From Actinoplanes liguriensis (GTDB lineage Bacteria > Actinomycetota > Actinomycetes > Mycobacteriales > Micromonosporaceae), in assembly GCA_000715855.1 (NCBI GenBank), contig KL571202.1, forward strand, positions 51,118-67,996: 16,879 nucleotides of DNA, given 5' to 3'. Below, one piece after another: positions 1-7,036 of the stretch; the stretch's first letter is position 1; the number at the start of each line of letters is the position of its first letter. The notes below the pieces were generated by a model. That model was not told the origin of the DNA and ran no database searches. It saw nothing but the letters and a program-made list of their open reading frames with translations. Both the position numbers and the translations under genes were made by a program.

Positions 1-220
1 GGAGCCGTTCGGCCGTCGGATTACGCACCTCGAGCAGCGCCTCGCCGACCGCAAGCGCCATCTGCGTGTCATCCGTGACCAGGGCAGGTTCACCGTGAAG
101 CTGCCGCGGACCGCCCGGGCCGTAACGGGAGACGATCGCCGGGTAGTCCATGAACTCCGTCGGCTTGCCCAGAGCATCGCCGTAGGCCAACCCGAACATC
201 GATCCCGATGCAGCACGCAT
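1..220 (-). CDS. ADP-ribosylglycohydrolase family protein (N-terminal part only)
   Basis: The first 73 codons of a minus-strand gene that leaves the window on the left. Two family hallmarks are visible: a glycine-rich start, GLAYGDALGKPTEF at residues 10-23, and the metal-binding TDDTQMAL at residues 49-56. In the DraG/ARH family the TDDT aspartates hold the magnesium pair, and the enzymes remove ADP-ribose from proteins or cleave ADP-ribosyl compounds. Substrate cannot be told from this fragment. The ATG at 220 is taken as the start because a TAGAGT -10-like box lies 6 nt upstream, which suits a leaderless message; an ATG at 199 is the alternative. It diverges from the LOG-like gene at 301 across an 80-bp gap. 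Family call is firm, exact role is not. Confidence 0.85.
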   Translation of the reverse strand, partial: MRAASGSMFGLAYGDALGKPTEFMDYPAIVSRYGPGGPRQLHGEPALVTDDTQMALAVGEALLEVRNPTAERL

Positions 221-226
221 GGTGCA

Positions 227-232
227 ACTCTA
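227..232 (-). promoter_or_regulatory. -10-like box for a leaderless ADP-ribosylglycohydrolase transcript
   Basis: TAGAGT on the minus strand fits the actinobacterial TANNNT -10 pattern and ends 6 nt before the ATG at 220. Transcription would then begin at or next to the start codon. No good -35 hexamer stands at the usual spacing; a TTGATG lies 21 nt upstream, which is too far. Confidence 0.35.
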
Positions 233-300
233 GGTTCCCCCTTGTTCATCGCGCATCAACGGTCGGGGTGTGCGTCCGGTCCTCGCCGGGCGGGGGCACC

Positions 301-1497
301 ATGTACTCCATGCCGGATCCCCTGCAACCGGTGCTCGGCGGCGACATGCCGTTCGACGCGACCGCGTTCGAGATCGAGTCTCGCGAAGAGCTCGACACCC
401 ATCTCGTCAAGAACAGCCTGGCCGGACTGATCGTTCTCGGTCTGCGGCTGGACCGAAACCCGCCCGATCTCTCCTCCGTCAACGTGTCCGAGACCCTGTT
501 CGTCGGGTGCCGGTTCGCCACGCCGGAGATGGAGATCGACCTGATCCGGCGGGGCGCGCACGTGGTTCCGCCGTTCCGCACGCTGCCGTACCCGACCCAT
601 CCCGCCCTGCTCTACACGCCGGAGGACCTGGCCGCCGGGTTCGACGAGGGCGGCTTCGCCGGCATGTACGACACCGTCGTCTACCGGCACTTCGTCGAGC
701 GCGGCGGCGCCGTCCCGGACGTGCGGGAGGCGGTCGCCCAGCGGCTGCACGACGCCGGCATCGACAACGCCCTGGGCAAGACGCTGGCGGCGTGGGCGAC
801 GGTGCACGGCACCGCGGGCGCGGTCGGGATCATGGGCGGGCACGCCGAGCCGCGCGGGTCGGAGGCGTTCCGGATGGCGGCGACGCTGGCCCGGCGACTG
901 GCCAAGGGCGGGCGGCTGATCGTGACCGGCGGCGGCCCGGGCGTCATGGAGGCGGCCAACCTGGGCGCCTACTTCGCGTCCCGCGGCGATCACGATCTGG
1001 CCGCGGCGATCGACATGCTGGCGGCCGCGCCGCACTTCATGGACCACGATCCGTACACGGCGGCGGCGCTGGGCGTCCGTGCGACGTACCCGTTGCCGGC
1101 CGTGGACCTGGCCGACCGGCTCCGCTTCGGCGGGCTGGCCCTGCCCACCTGGCTCTACGGCCACGAGCCGGCCAACCTGTTCGCCGGGCAGATCGGGAAG
1201 TACTTTTCCAACGCCGTCCGCGAGGACTCGATCCTGCGACTGTCCCGGGGCGGGATCGTCTTCGCGCCCGGCTGGGCCGGCACCGTGCAGGAGGTGTTCC
1301 AGGCCGCGACGAAGACGTTCTACCGCACTGACGGGCCGTCCGGGGCGTTCGTCTTCCTCGGCGCCGAGCACTGGGCGAAACTCCCCGTGGTGGACCTCCT
1401 GGGGACCCTGCTGGCCCGCTCGCCGCACGGCGACCAGTCCGGGCTGATCGTGGTCACCGACTCGATCGACGAGGCGATGACCGCGCTGAGCCGATAA
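301..1497 (+). CDS. LOG-family nucleotide-binding protein (nucleoside monophosphate nucleosidase-like)
   Basis: A 398-aa protein. From about residue 175 it carries a Rossmann-type LOG/lysine-decarboxylase-like domain: GIMGGHAEPRGSEAF (176-190), GGGPGVMEAAN (210-220), then APGWAGTVQEVF (322-333). Known LOG proteins release the base from nucleoside 5'-monophosphates (cytokinin activation), and the longer PpnN/YgdH relatives do the same on purine and pyrimidine nucleotides. The usual PGGxGTxxE signature here reads PGWAGTVQE, with Trp at the second glycine. The roughly 170 residues before the domain make it much longer than plain LOG enzymes (about 180-250 aa) and closer to PpnN-like architecture. 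ATG at 301 is chosen because it follows a G-rich stretch and the frame reads naturally from there; ATG at 310 is possible. A further upstream in-frame ATG at 208 would overlap the divergent gene. Substrate is unknown. Confidence 0.8.
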   Translation: MYSMPDPLQPVLGGDMPFDATAFEIESREELDTHLVKNSLAGLIVLGLRLDRNPPDLSSVNVSETLFVGCRFATPEMEIDLIRRGAHVVPPFRTLPYPTHPALLYTPEDLAAGFDEGGFAGMYDTVVYRHFVERGGAVPDVREAVAQRLHDAGIDNALGKTLAAWATVHGTAGAVGIMGGHAEPRGSEAFRMAATLARRLAKGGRLIVTGGGPGVMEAANLGAYFASRGDHDLAAAIDMLAAAPHFMDHDPYTAAALGVRATYPLPAVDLADRLRFGGLALPTWLYGHEPANLFAGQIGKYFSNAVREDSILRLSRGGIVFAPGWAGTVQEVFQAATKTFYRTDGPSGAFVFLGAEHWAKLPVVDLLGTLLARSPHGDQSGLIVVTDSIDEAMTALSR

Positions 1498-1541
1498 ACG
1501 CCTGGCCGGAGGGGCTTGGCAGCGGGGCGCACACTGCGAAC

Positions 1542-1787
1542 ATGACGATCCTGTTGCTCCTCCTCGCGGGCATCCTGATCATGGTGGCCCTCTCGATGGT
1601 GTCCTGGCGGCGCGACCGTCGCCGGGGCGGGAGCCGTAGTGCCGGCTACTTCGGCACGGACCCCAGCTACCTGCCGCTGGACTCCGGCCATCACCACGGG
1701 TACCACCACCATCACCACCACGACGGCGGCGGCTCCTCGTGGGGCGACGGCGGCTCTTCCGGCGGCGACGGCGGCGGTGGCAGCTAG
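1542..1787 (+). CDS. Small His/Gly-rich membrane-anchored protein
   Basis: An 81-aa protein of unknown function. Residues 3-21 form one hydrophobic membrane segment, followed by a basic patch (WRRDRRRGG, 22-30) that should stay in the cytoplasm. The tail holds a histidine cluster (three His at 50-52, six at 55-60) and then a Gly/Ser/Asp stretch to the C-terminus. His clusters of this sort can bind Zn, Ni or Cu, but nothing in the sequence proves it. No strong Shine-Dalgarno stands at normal distance. It lies 44 bp after the LOG-like gene on the same strand, so it may be co-transcribed. Its stop codon overlaps that of the convergent gene at 1784-2305. Similar Gly-rich tails occur in many actinobacterial membrane proteins. 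Confidence 0.6.
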   Translation: MTILLLLLAGILIMVALSMVSWRRDRRRGGSRSAGYFGTDPSYLPLDSGHHHGYHHHHHHDGGGSSWGDGGSSGGDGGGGS

Positions 1788-2305
1788 GCGATGTGGACCC
1801 GGCGCCAGTGCACCGCCGGAAGATCCTTCTCCGGTACGTCGGTGAGCCCGTTCTCGTCCATCGCGTTGTAGACCGCGAGCCGGGCGTCGTCGAACAGGAA
1901 CTCGATCGCGTGCAGCACCCGGGGTCGCCAGTCGGCCTGCGTGGTCCGCTCGATGACGTTGACCGCGCGCAACGGACGGCCCCGGGCGTTCCGCAGCGCG
2001 GTGTGCGGGTCGGCGCGCCAGTCGAAGTGCTCGTACATGTCGATCGGAACCGACATGTCGATCTGGTCCCACGTGATCGCGCACTCGTCGAATTTACGGT
2101 GGGTAATCTCTACGCGACTCGGTCCGAAGTCGAGGATGACCGGACCGTCGGCGAACCAGCCACGCTGAGCGACGTCCCAGAGCAGCCAGCTTGATCGCAA
2201 TCTGCGCCCGATGAGCCGCACGAACATGTGTCGATGCGTGGCGGCGAGGGCCTCGGCATCGTGATGCCACTCGGGTTTCCAGCCCTCGATAGCGAGCACG
2301 ATCAC
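1784..2305 (-). CDS. Hypothetical protein, about 173 aa
   Basis: I do not recognise this family. The protein is mixed alpha/beta in character, rich in Trp (for example WKPEW near the start, SSWLLWDV, DWRADPH, VHWRR near the end) and Asp/Glu, with no signal peptide or membrane segment. The frame is open further upstream, but the GTG at 2305 is preferred because AAGGGA sits a few bases before it; a GTG at 2299 has slightly better spacing from the same site. The upstream reading (Arg/Ser-rich) would run back through the fbaA terminator hairpin and looks non-coding. The gene converges with the His-rich small gene and the stop codons interlock in a CTAG at 1784-1787. Probably a soluble cytoplasmic protein; role unknown. 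Confidence 0.6.
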   Translation of the reverse strand: MIVLAIEGWKPEWHHDAEALAATHRHMFVRLIGRRLRSSWLLWDVAQRGWFADGPVILDFGPSRVEITHRKFDECAITWDQIDMSVPIDMYEHFDWRADPHTALRNARGRPLRAVNVIERTTQADWRPRVLHAIEFLFDDARLAVYNAMDENGLTDVPEKDLPAVHWRRVHIA

Positions 2306-2367
2306 CGTCCCTTGATCAAGACCGCACGATCGTACCCATGTCGCTGTGTAACCACGCAAGACGACAG

Positions 2368-2397
2368 CGGCCGATCCCCGCGTACGGGGACCGGCCG
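2368..2397 (-). terminator. Hairpin terminator downstream of fbaA
   Basis: CGGCCGATCCCC and GGGGACCGGCCG pair over 12 positions with one A/C mismatch around a 6-nt loop. It sits 15-44 bp past the fbaA stop. There is no T-run, typical of actinobacterial terminators. Confidence 0.7.
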
Positions 2398-2411
2398 TTA
2401 GTTCTTCAGAG

Positions 2412-3437
<1,026 letters not shown>

Positions 3438-3728
3438 CAGTGCGCTCCTTGCTCTTTCAAACGGGAAGCAGAGGGCAGGACCGCGCTGTCCTCCAGCAGC
3501 AGTATTCCGCAGTCGCGGTGCGTAGCGGAAATCGGCCCGAAATTCACAGCGTCGCTCGCGTCGCCTCAGGTCAAGTAGGTGCCTTTGGGGCATATCGCCT
3601 ACCGCCTGTGTCGCGCTGCGTGGCCGCCGTCCGGCAACGCTTCCGGGCCGGCGCCGGTTTGCGCGGCATCCGGGCGGGCAAGCGCGCACCATGGAACAGG
3701 AACCGGCGACACGAGAGGGGAGCCGAGG
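3438..3728. other. Divergent intergenic region between fbaA and the acidic small protein
   Basis: About 290 bp that should hold the promoters of both flanking genes. On the minus strand a TTGACC lies around 3568-3573, but I see no matching -10 at standard spacing. No convincing small ORF, RNA gene or strong hairpin was seen. Confidence 0.4.
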
Positions 3729-3920
3729 ATGACGCGCCTGATAGCGGAAGCCGATCTGGAGACACCCGAGGTGGACGCCGCCGAGCAGGCGGTGAACGCG
3801 GTTCCGGCCTGGCAGGACGAGGACTCCGAGGAGACGCCCGTCACGTCGGCCTCCGCCGAAGCCGGCGAATGGGACGCCGAGGAGAACCGAATCGTCGCGT
3901 TCGACGACGACTACCGCTGA
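3729..3920 (+). CDS. Small acidic hypothetical protein, 63 aa
   Basis: A 63-residue, strongly acidic protein with roughly one third Asp/Glu, no Cys and no membrane segment; it ends in FDDDYR. ATG at 3729 is chosen because a purine-rich GAGAGGGGAGCCGAGG stands directly upstream, although its best AGGGGAG core is about 8 nt away; the longer frame from 3579 reads as Arg/Ala-rich non-coding sequence. The gene ends in a perfect hairpin shared with the convergent LCP gene. I do not recognise a family. Low-complexity acidic small proteins may be disordered or bind basic partners, but no function is claimed. Confidence 0.6.
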   Translation: MTRLIAEADLETPEVDAAEQAVNAVPAWQDEDSEETPVTSASAEAGEWDAEENRIVAFDDDYR

Positions 3921-3926
3921 CCCTGA

Positions 3927-3950
3927 ACCCGGGCCGCGCGCGGCCCGGGT
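3927..3950. terminator. Bidirectional terminator hairpin
   Basis: ACCCGGGCCG, loop CGCG, CGGCCCGGGT: a perfect 10-bp stem lying 7 bp after the acidic gene's stop and 4 bp past the stop of the convergent LCP gene. It can serve both. Confidence 0.8.
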
Positions 3951-3953
3951 CAG

Positions 3954-4997
3954 TCAGTCGTTGACGAAGCTCGGGTTGGCGGCCGCCCACTTCGCCAGCC
4001 GATCATCACGAATTGCCTGGTAGAGGCTCTTCCACTGGGCGCTGTCGACGATCTCGCCGTCGGCGGTGGAGGTGAAGACCGGCTCGCCCAGGCCGATCAG
4101 CTCGGACGTCTTCAGCTGCGCGGCCGCACGCAGCAGCATCGGCATGTTGCCGTCATACACCAGGCCGCCGCCCGCCGCGGCGAGCAACTGGTTGATCCGC
4201 ACCGGGGACGTGGCCGTGCCGTCCGCCGCCAGCTTCTTCGCCAGCGCGGCGAGGAACCGCTGGGCGTTGCGATCCCGATCGATGGAGGCCTGCTTCAATC
4301 CCGCCTGCCCCTGCAGCAGGGGCGACACGTCGTCCCCGTCGATCCGCTGGCAGCCCTCAGCGAGACCCGCACGGCCATCCTGCGGCGGGATGGCCTGGTC
4401 AAGGCACATGTCGATCCCGCCGACCGCCCTGGTTATCCCGCGCCACGCGGCGTAGTCGACCACCACGGCGGCGTCCAGGTCGACGCCGGTCAGCGCCTCC
4501 ACCGTCCGGGCGGTCAACTGCTCGCCGCCCAGGGCCAGCGTCGTGGCGAGTTTCTGCCGACCCTTGCCGGGGACGTCGACCAGCCCGCTGCGGGGCAGGC
4601 TCACCATCCAGCCGGCGCTCCGGTCGGCCGGCAGGTGCAGCAGCACGATCGTGTCCGCCCGGGGGGTCTTCGCACCGGCCCGGTGGTCACCGCCGATCAG
4701 CAGCACGTCGATCGGGGCGGCGTCGGTGACGAGCGGCGGCGCGGACGTCGCCGAGTTCGCGACCACCGTGTCCTCCTGTCCCGGTTGTCCCCCGTGCCAC
4801 GCGAACGTGGTCACGACCGGCACAGCCGCCGCGACGAGCACGACGGCCGCCGCCGCGCCGAACGCCCGGCGCTTGGCCCGGCGGCGCTTCACCCCGACCC
4901 AGGCGAGGTCGATGCGCGACCGCACCGAACCAGCCTCCGGAACCACCGCCTCCTGCCGCTCGAAGGCGGCCCGCAGCTCTTCCTCGATGTTGCTCAT
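3954..4997 (-). CDS. LytR-CpsA-Psr (LCP) family membrane protein, likely partner of the upstream ECF sigma factor
   Basis: A 347-aa protein. Residues 1-45 are cytoplasmic and charged (starting MSNIEEELRAAFERQ) and end in a basic cluster KRRRAKRR; residues 46-65 form one membrane helix; the rest is outside the cell. The outer part matches the LCP fold: IDVLLIGGDHR (96-106), PRADTIVLLHL (112-122), VSLPRSGLVDVPG (132-144), AVGGIDMCL (191-199) and RDRNAQRFL (241-249), placing the conserved arginines and aspartates expected to bind the polyprenyl pyrophosphate. LCP enzymes move polymers from lipid carriers to peptidoglycan. The N-terminal segment resembles those of membrane proteins encoded just after SigE-type sigma genes, so a sigma-regulating role is possible (inference). 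Start ATG at 4997 has GGAGGTGACGCA just before it and overlaps the stop of the 26-codon ORF. Confidence 0.85.
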   Translation of the reverse strand: MSNIEEELRAAFERQEAVVPEAGSVRSRIDLAWVGVKRRRAKRRAFGAAAAVVLVAAAVPVVTTFAWHGGQPGQEDTVVANSATSAPPLVTDAAPIDVLLIGGDHRAGAKTPRADTIVLLHLPADRSAGWMVSLPRSGLVDVPGKGRQKLATTLALGGEQLTARTVEALTGVDLDAAVVVDYAAWRGITRAVGGIDMCLDQAIPPQDGRAGLAEGCQRIDGDDVSPLLQGQAGLKQASIDRDRNAQRFLAALAKKLAADGTATSPVRINQLLAAAGGGLVYDGNMPMLLRAAAQLKTSELIGLGEPVFTSTADGEIVDSAQWKSLYQAIRDDRLAKWAAANPSFVND

Positions 4998-5074
4998 TGC
5001 GTCACCTCCGTTTCGCTCCGGCGCCGCGACGAGCCGAGAACCGTGCTCGTGGATTCGCTCGCAAGCTCACTCAT
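4994..5074 (-). CDS. 26-codon ORF coupled between sigma factor and LCP gene
   Basis: A tiny ORF filling the gap between two operon genes. Its ATG (5074-5072) overlaps the sigma factor stop in an ATGA, and its own TGA (4996-4994) overlaps the ATG of the LCP gene in another ATGA. GGTGGAGG lies 4 nt before its start, a strong Shine-Dalgarno. The peptide starts MSELASESTSTVLGSS, is Ser/Thr/Glu-rich with a short Arg cluster, and has no membrane segment. It could be a real microprotein, or a translated leader whose only task is to carry ribosomes into the LCP gene. No family recognised. Confidence 0.45.
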   Translation of the reverse strand: MSELASESTSTVLGSSRRRSETEVTQ

Positions 5075-5553
5075 CGGGCCTCCACCAGCTCGGCACGAAG
5101 CGCGTCGAGCCCTCGCGAGATGGACGAACGAACCGTCCCGACGGCGCAGCCGAGGATCTCGGCGATCTCCCGGTCGGGCAGGTCCTCGTAGTAGCGCAGC
5201 ACCAGTGCCGCACGCTGGCCGCGCGGCAGGCCGGCGAGCAGGGCCCACACCCGGTCCCGCTCGGCCGTCTCGGCGGCGTGATCGGTGGACGAGGCGACCA
5301 CCGGATCCGGGTCGGCCCGCAACAGCACCCGTCGCCACCAGGAGGAACGGCGTGACTCGATGAACTGATTGGTCAGGATCTTGCGCACGTAGGCGTCGGG
5401 CGAATCGCTGCGGGCCACTCGCCACCAGTGCAGCTGGACCCGGAGCATGGTCTCCTGCACCAGATCCTCAGCGGTGTTCGGATCACCGGTCAGCATGACG
5501 GCGTAGCGCAGCAGCGCACTGAGCCGGCTGTCGGCGAACTCCTCGTAGGTCAC
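5071..5553 (-). CDS. SigE-family ECF RNA polymerase sigma factor
   Basis: A 160-aa sigma-70 family protein with the two-domain ECF layout. Region 2 is at about residues 12-75 (LLRYAVMLTGDPNTAEDLVQ, then SPDAYVRKILTNQFIE), and region 4 at about 105-155 (LPRGQRAALVLRYYEDLPD, then the helix-turn-helix EIAEILGCAVGTVRSSISRG). It directs RNA polymerase to its own promoter set. Length fits the actinobacterial SigE-type group of about 160-175 aa. The GTG at 5553 (VTYEEFADSRL) is chosen as it starts just before region 2 and has GGAGG 5 nt upstream; a GTG at 5559 is close, and in-frame ATGs at 5586 and 5595 would add a short Pro-rich leader. It heads the operon sigma, 26-codon ORF, LCP gene, and diverges from hen1. 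Regulon unknown. Confidence 0.9.
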   Translation of the reverse strand: MTYEEFADSRLSALLRYAVMLTGDPNTAEDLVQETMLRVQLHWWRVARSDSPDAYVRKILTNQFIESRRSSWWRRVLLRADPDPVVASSTDHAAETAERDRVWALLAGLPRGQRAALVLRYYEDLPDREIAEILGCAVGTVRSSISRGLDALRAELVEAR

Positions 5554-5662
5554 GGCCACCTCCGCTCCTACGACGGGATCGGGCATCGGAATCATTGCGC
5601 CGGTCGGCCGGGGAAACACAATTGGATCGCGGTACGGATGTGGCGCTGCCACGATCAACGAT
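5554..5662. promoter_or_regulatory. Shared divergent promoter region, sigma operon / hen1-pnkp
   Basis: A 109-bp gap with lower GC in its middle. On the plus strand GGAAAC (5612-5617) followed 14 nt later by GTACG resembles the GGAAC/CGT look of ECF-type promoters, though the spacing is short. On the minus strand TTGTGT and CAATGA lie about 18 nt apart in the same stretch. Neither is proven; a CAATTG palindrome is at the centre. Confidence 0.3.
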
Positions 5663-7036
5663 GTGCTGCTAACCCTGACGACGACCCACCGGCCCGCGAC
5701 CGATCTTGGATACCTGCTGGTCAAGCATCCCGATCGCGTCCATCAGTTCGACATGCCGACCGGTACGGCGTACGTCATGTTCCCCGAAGCCACCGAGCAG
5801 CGCTGCACCGCCGCCCTGCTGCTGGACGTCGATCCGCGCAAACTGCGGGCCCGTGCCGACGCCTTCGAGCTGAGTCAGTACGTGAACGATCGGCCGTATG
5901 CGGCGTCCAGCCTGCTAGCCGGCGCGATCTCCAAGGTCTTCCGCAGTGCCCAGCGCGGCACCTCGAAGGACCGCCCCGAGCTGACCGAGCAGGCGATCCC
6001 CCTGGAGATCCGGGTGCCCGTGCTGCGCGGGACCTCCGAGCTGGTCACCCGTCTGTTCGCGCCGCTGGGCTGGGCGGTGACCGCCACCCCGATCCCGCTG
6101 GAGCCGGAGATCGGTGGCGACAGTCGCTACGTCGACCTGCTCCTGACCGGCACGGTCCGGCTCGCCGACGCGATCAACCACCTGTACGTGCTGCTCCCCG
6201 TCCTCGACGACGGCAAGCACTACTGGGTCGCGCCGGACGAGATCGAGAAGCTGCTGCGCTCCGGCGCCGGGTGGCTCGCCGGGCACCCGGAGAAGGTGCT
6301 GATCGCCCGGCGCTACCTGGCGCACCGCAAGTCGCTGGCCACCACCGCGCTGGAACTCCTCGACGCCGACCAGCCGGTCACCGAGGAGGAGGCCGAGCTG
6401 CCGGTGGCCCGCAAGGCGCCGCTCGCCGGGCAGCGCCGGGACGCGGTGCTCGCCGCGCTGGCCGAGGTCGGCGCGACCCGTGTGCTGGACCTGGGCTGCG
6501 GTCCCGGCGCGCTGCTCGGGGCCCTGCTCAAGGAGAGCCGGTTCACCGAGATCGTCGGGGCGGACGTCTCCGCCCGGGCACTGGAGCAGGCCGAACGCCG
6601 GCTCCGCCTGGACCGGATGCCGCAGCGTCAGCGGGACCGGATCAAGTTGATCCAGACCGCGCTGACGTATCACGACGCCCGGCTCGGCGGTTACGACGCG
6701 GCCGTGCTGATGGAGGTGATCGAGCATGTCGACCTGCCCCGGCTCCCGGCCCTGGAGGCCGGCGTGTTCGGTCGCGCCCGGCCCGGCGCGGTCATCGTGA
6801 CCACGCCGAACGTGGAGTACAACGTGCACTACGAGGGCCTGACCGGGATGCGGCACTCCGATCATCGCTTCGAGTGGACCCGCGCCGAGTTCGCCACCTG
6901 GGCCGACCGCGTCGCCGATCGCTACGGCTACACCGTGTCGATCCGCGGTGTCGGCGACGAGGACGCGACGACCGGCGCGCCCACCCAGCTCGCACTGTTC
7001 ACGAAGACCGAAACCACGACGGAGGTGACCGCATGA
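5663..7036 (+). CDS. hen1: Hen1, 3'-terminal RNA ribose 2'-O-methyltransferase
   Basis: A 457-aa protein of the bacterial Hen1 family, partner of Pnkp. Residues 1 to about 240 are the N-terminal region that in known complexes contacts and activates the Pnkp ligase. The C-terminal half is a SAM-dependent methyltransferase: VLDLGCGPG at 274-282 binds SAM, and the Hen1-specific metal site is visible as EVIEHVDL (Glu351, Glu354, His355) and RHSDHRF (His401). Known enzymes methylate the 2'-OH of the terminal ribose at a broken RNA's 3' end before sealing, so the repaired bond resists ribotoxins. Length fits bacterial Hen1. Start is GTG 5663; an ATG at 5661 is out of frame. No clear Shine-Dalgarno is visible. 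Its stop overlaps the pnkp start (ATGA), indicating translational coupling. Confidence 0.95.
   Translation: MLLTLTTTHRPATDLGYLLVKHPDRVHQFDMPTGTAYVMFPEATEQRCTAALLLDVDPRKLRARADAFELSQYVNDRPYAASSLLAGAISKVFRSAQRGTSKDRPELTEQAIPLEIRVPVLRGTSELVTRLFAPLGWAVTATPIPLEPEIGGDSRYVDLLLTGTVRLADAINHLYVLLPVLDDGKHYWVAPDEIEKLLRSGAGWLAGHPEKVLIARRYLAHRKSLATTALELLDADQPVTEEEAELPVARKAPLAGQRRDAVLAALAEVGATRVLDLGCGPGALLGALLKESRFTEIVGADVSARALEQAERRLRLDRMPQRQRDRIKLIQTALTYHDARLGGYDAAVLMEVIEHVDLPRLPALEAGVFGRARPGAVIVTTPNVEYNVHYEGLTGMRHSDHRFEWTRAEFATWADRVADRYGYTVSIRGVGDEDATTGAPTQLALFTKTETTTEVTA

Noticed and set aside
208..300. Upstream ATG extension of the LOG-like gene
   Set aside because: It would overlap the divergent ADP-ribosylglycohydrolase start and its promoter, and adds an unconserved-looking leader.
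5428..7032. Open frame that would extend Pnkp upstream by 535 codons
   Set aside because: It crosses the whole of hen1 in another frame and part of the sigma gene; the ATG at 7033 with its ribosome site and the ATGA overlap is the true start.
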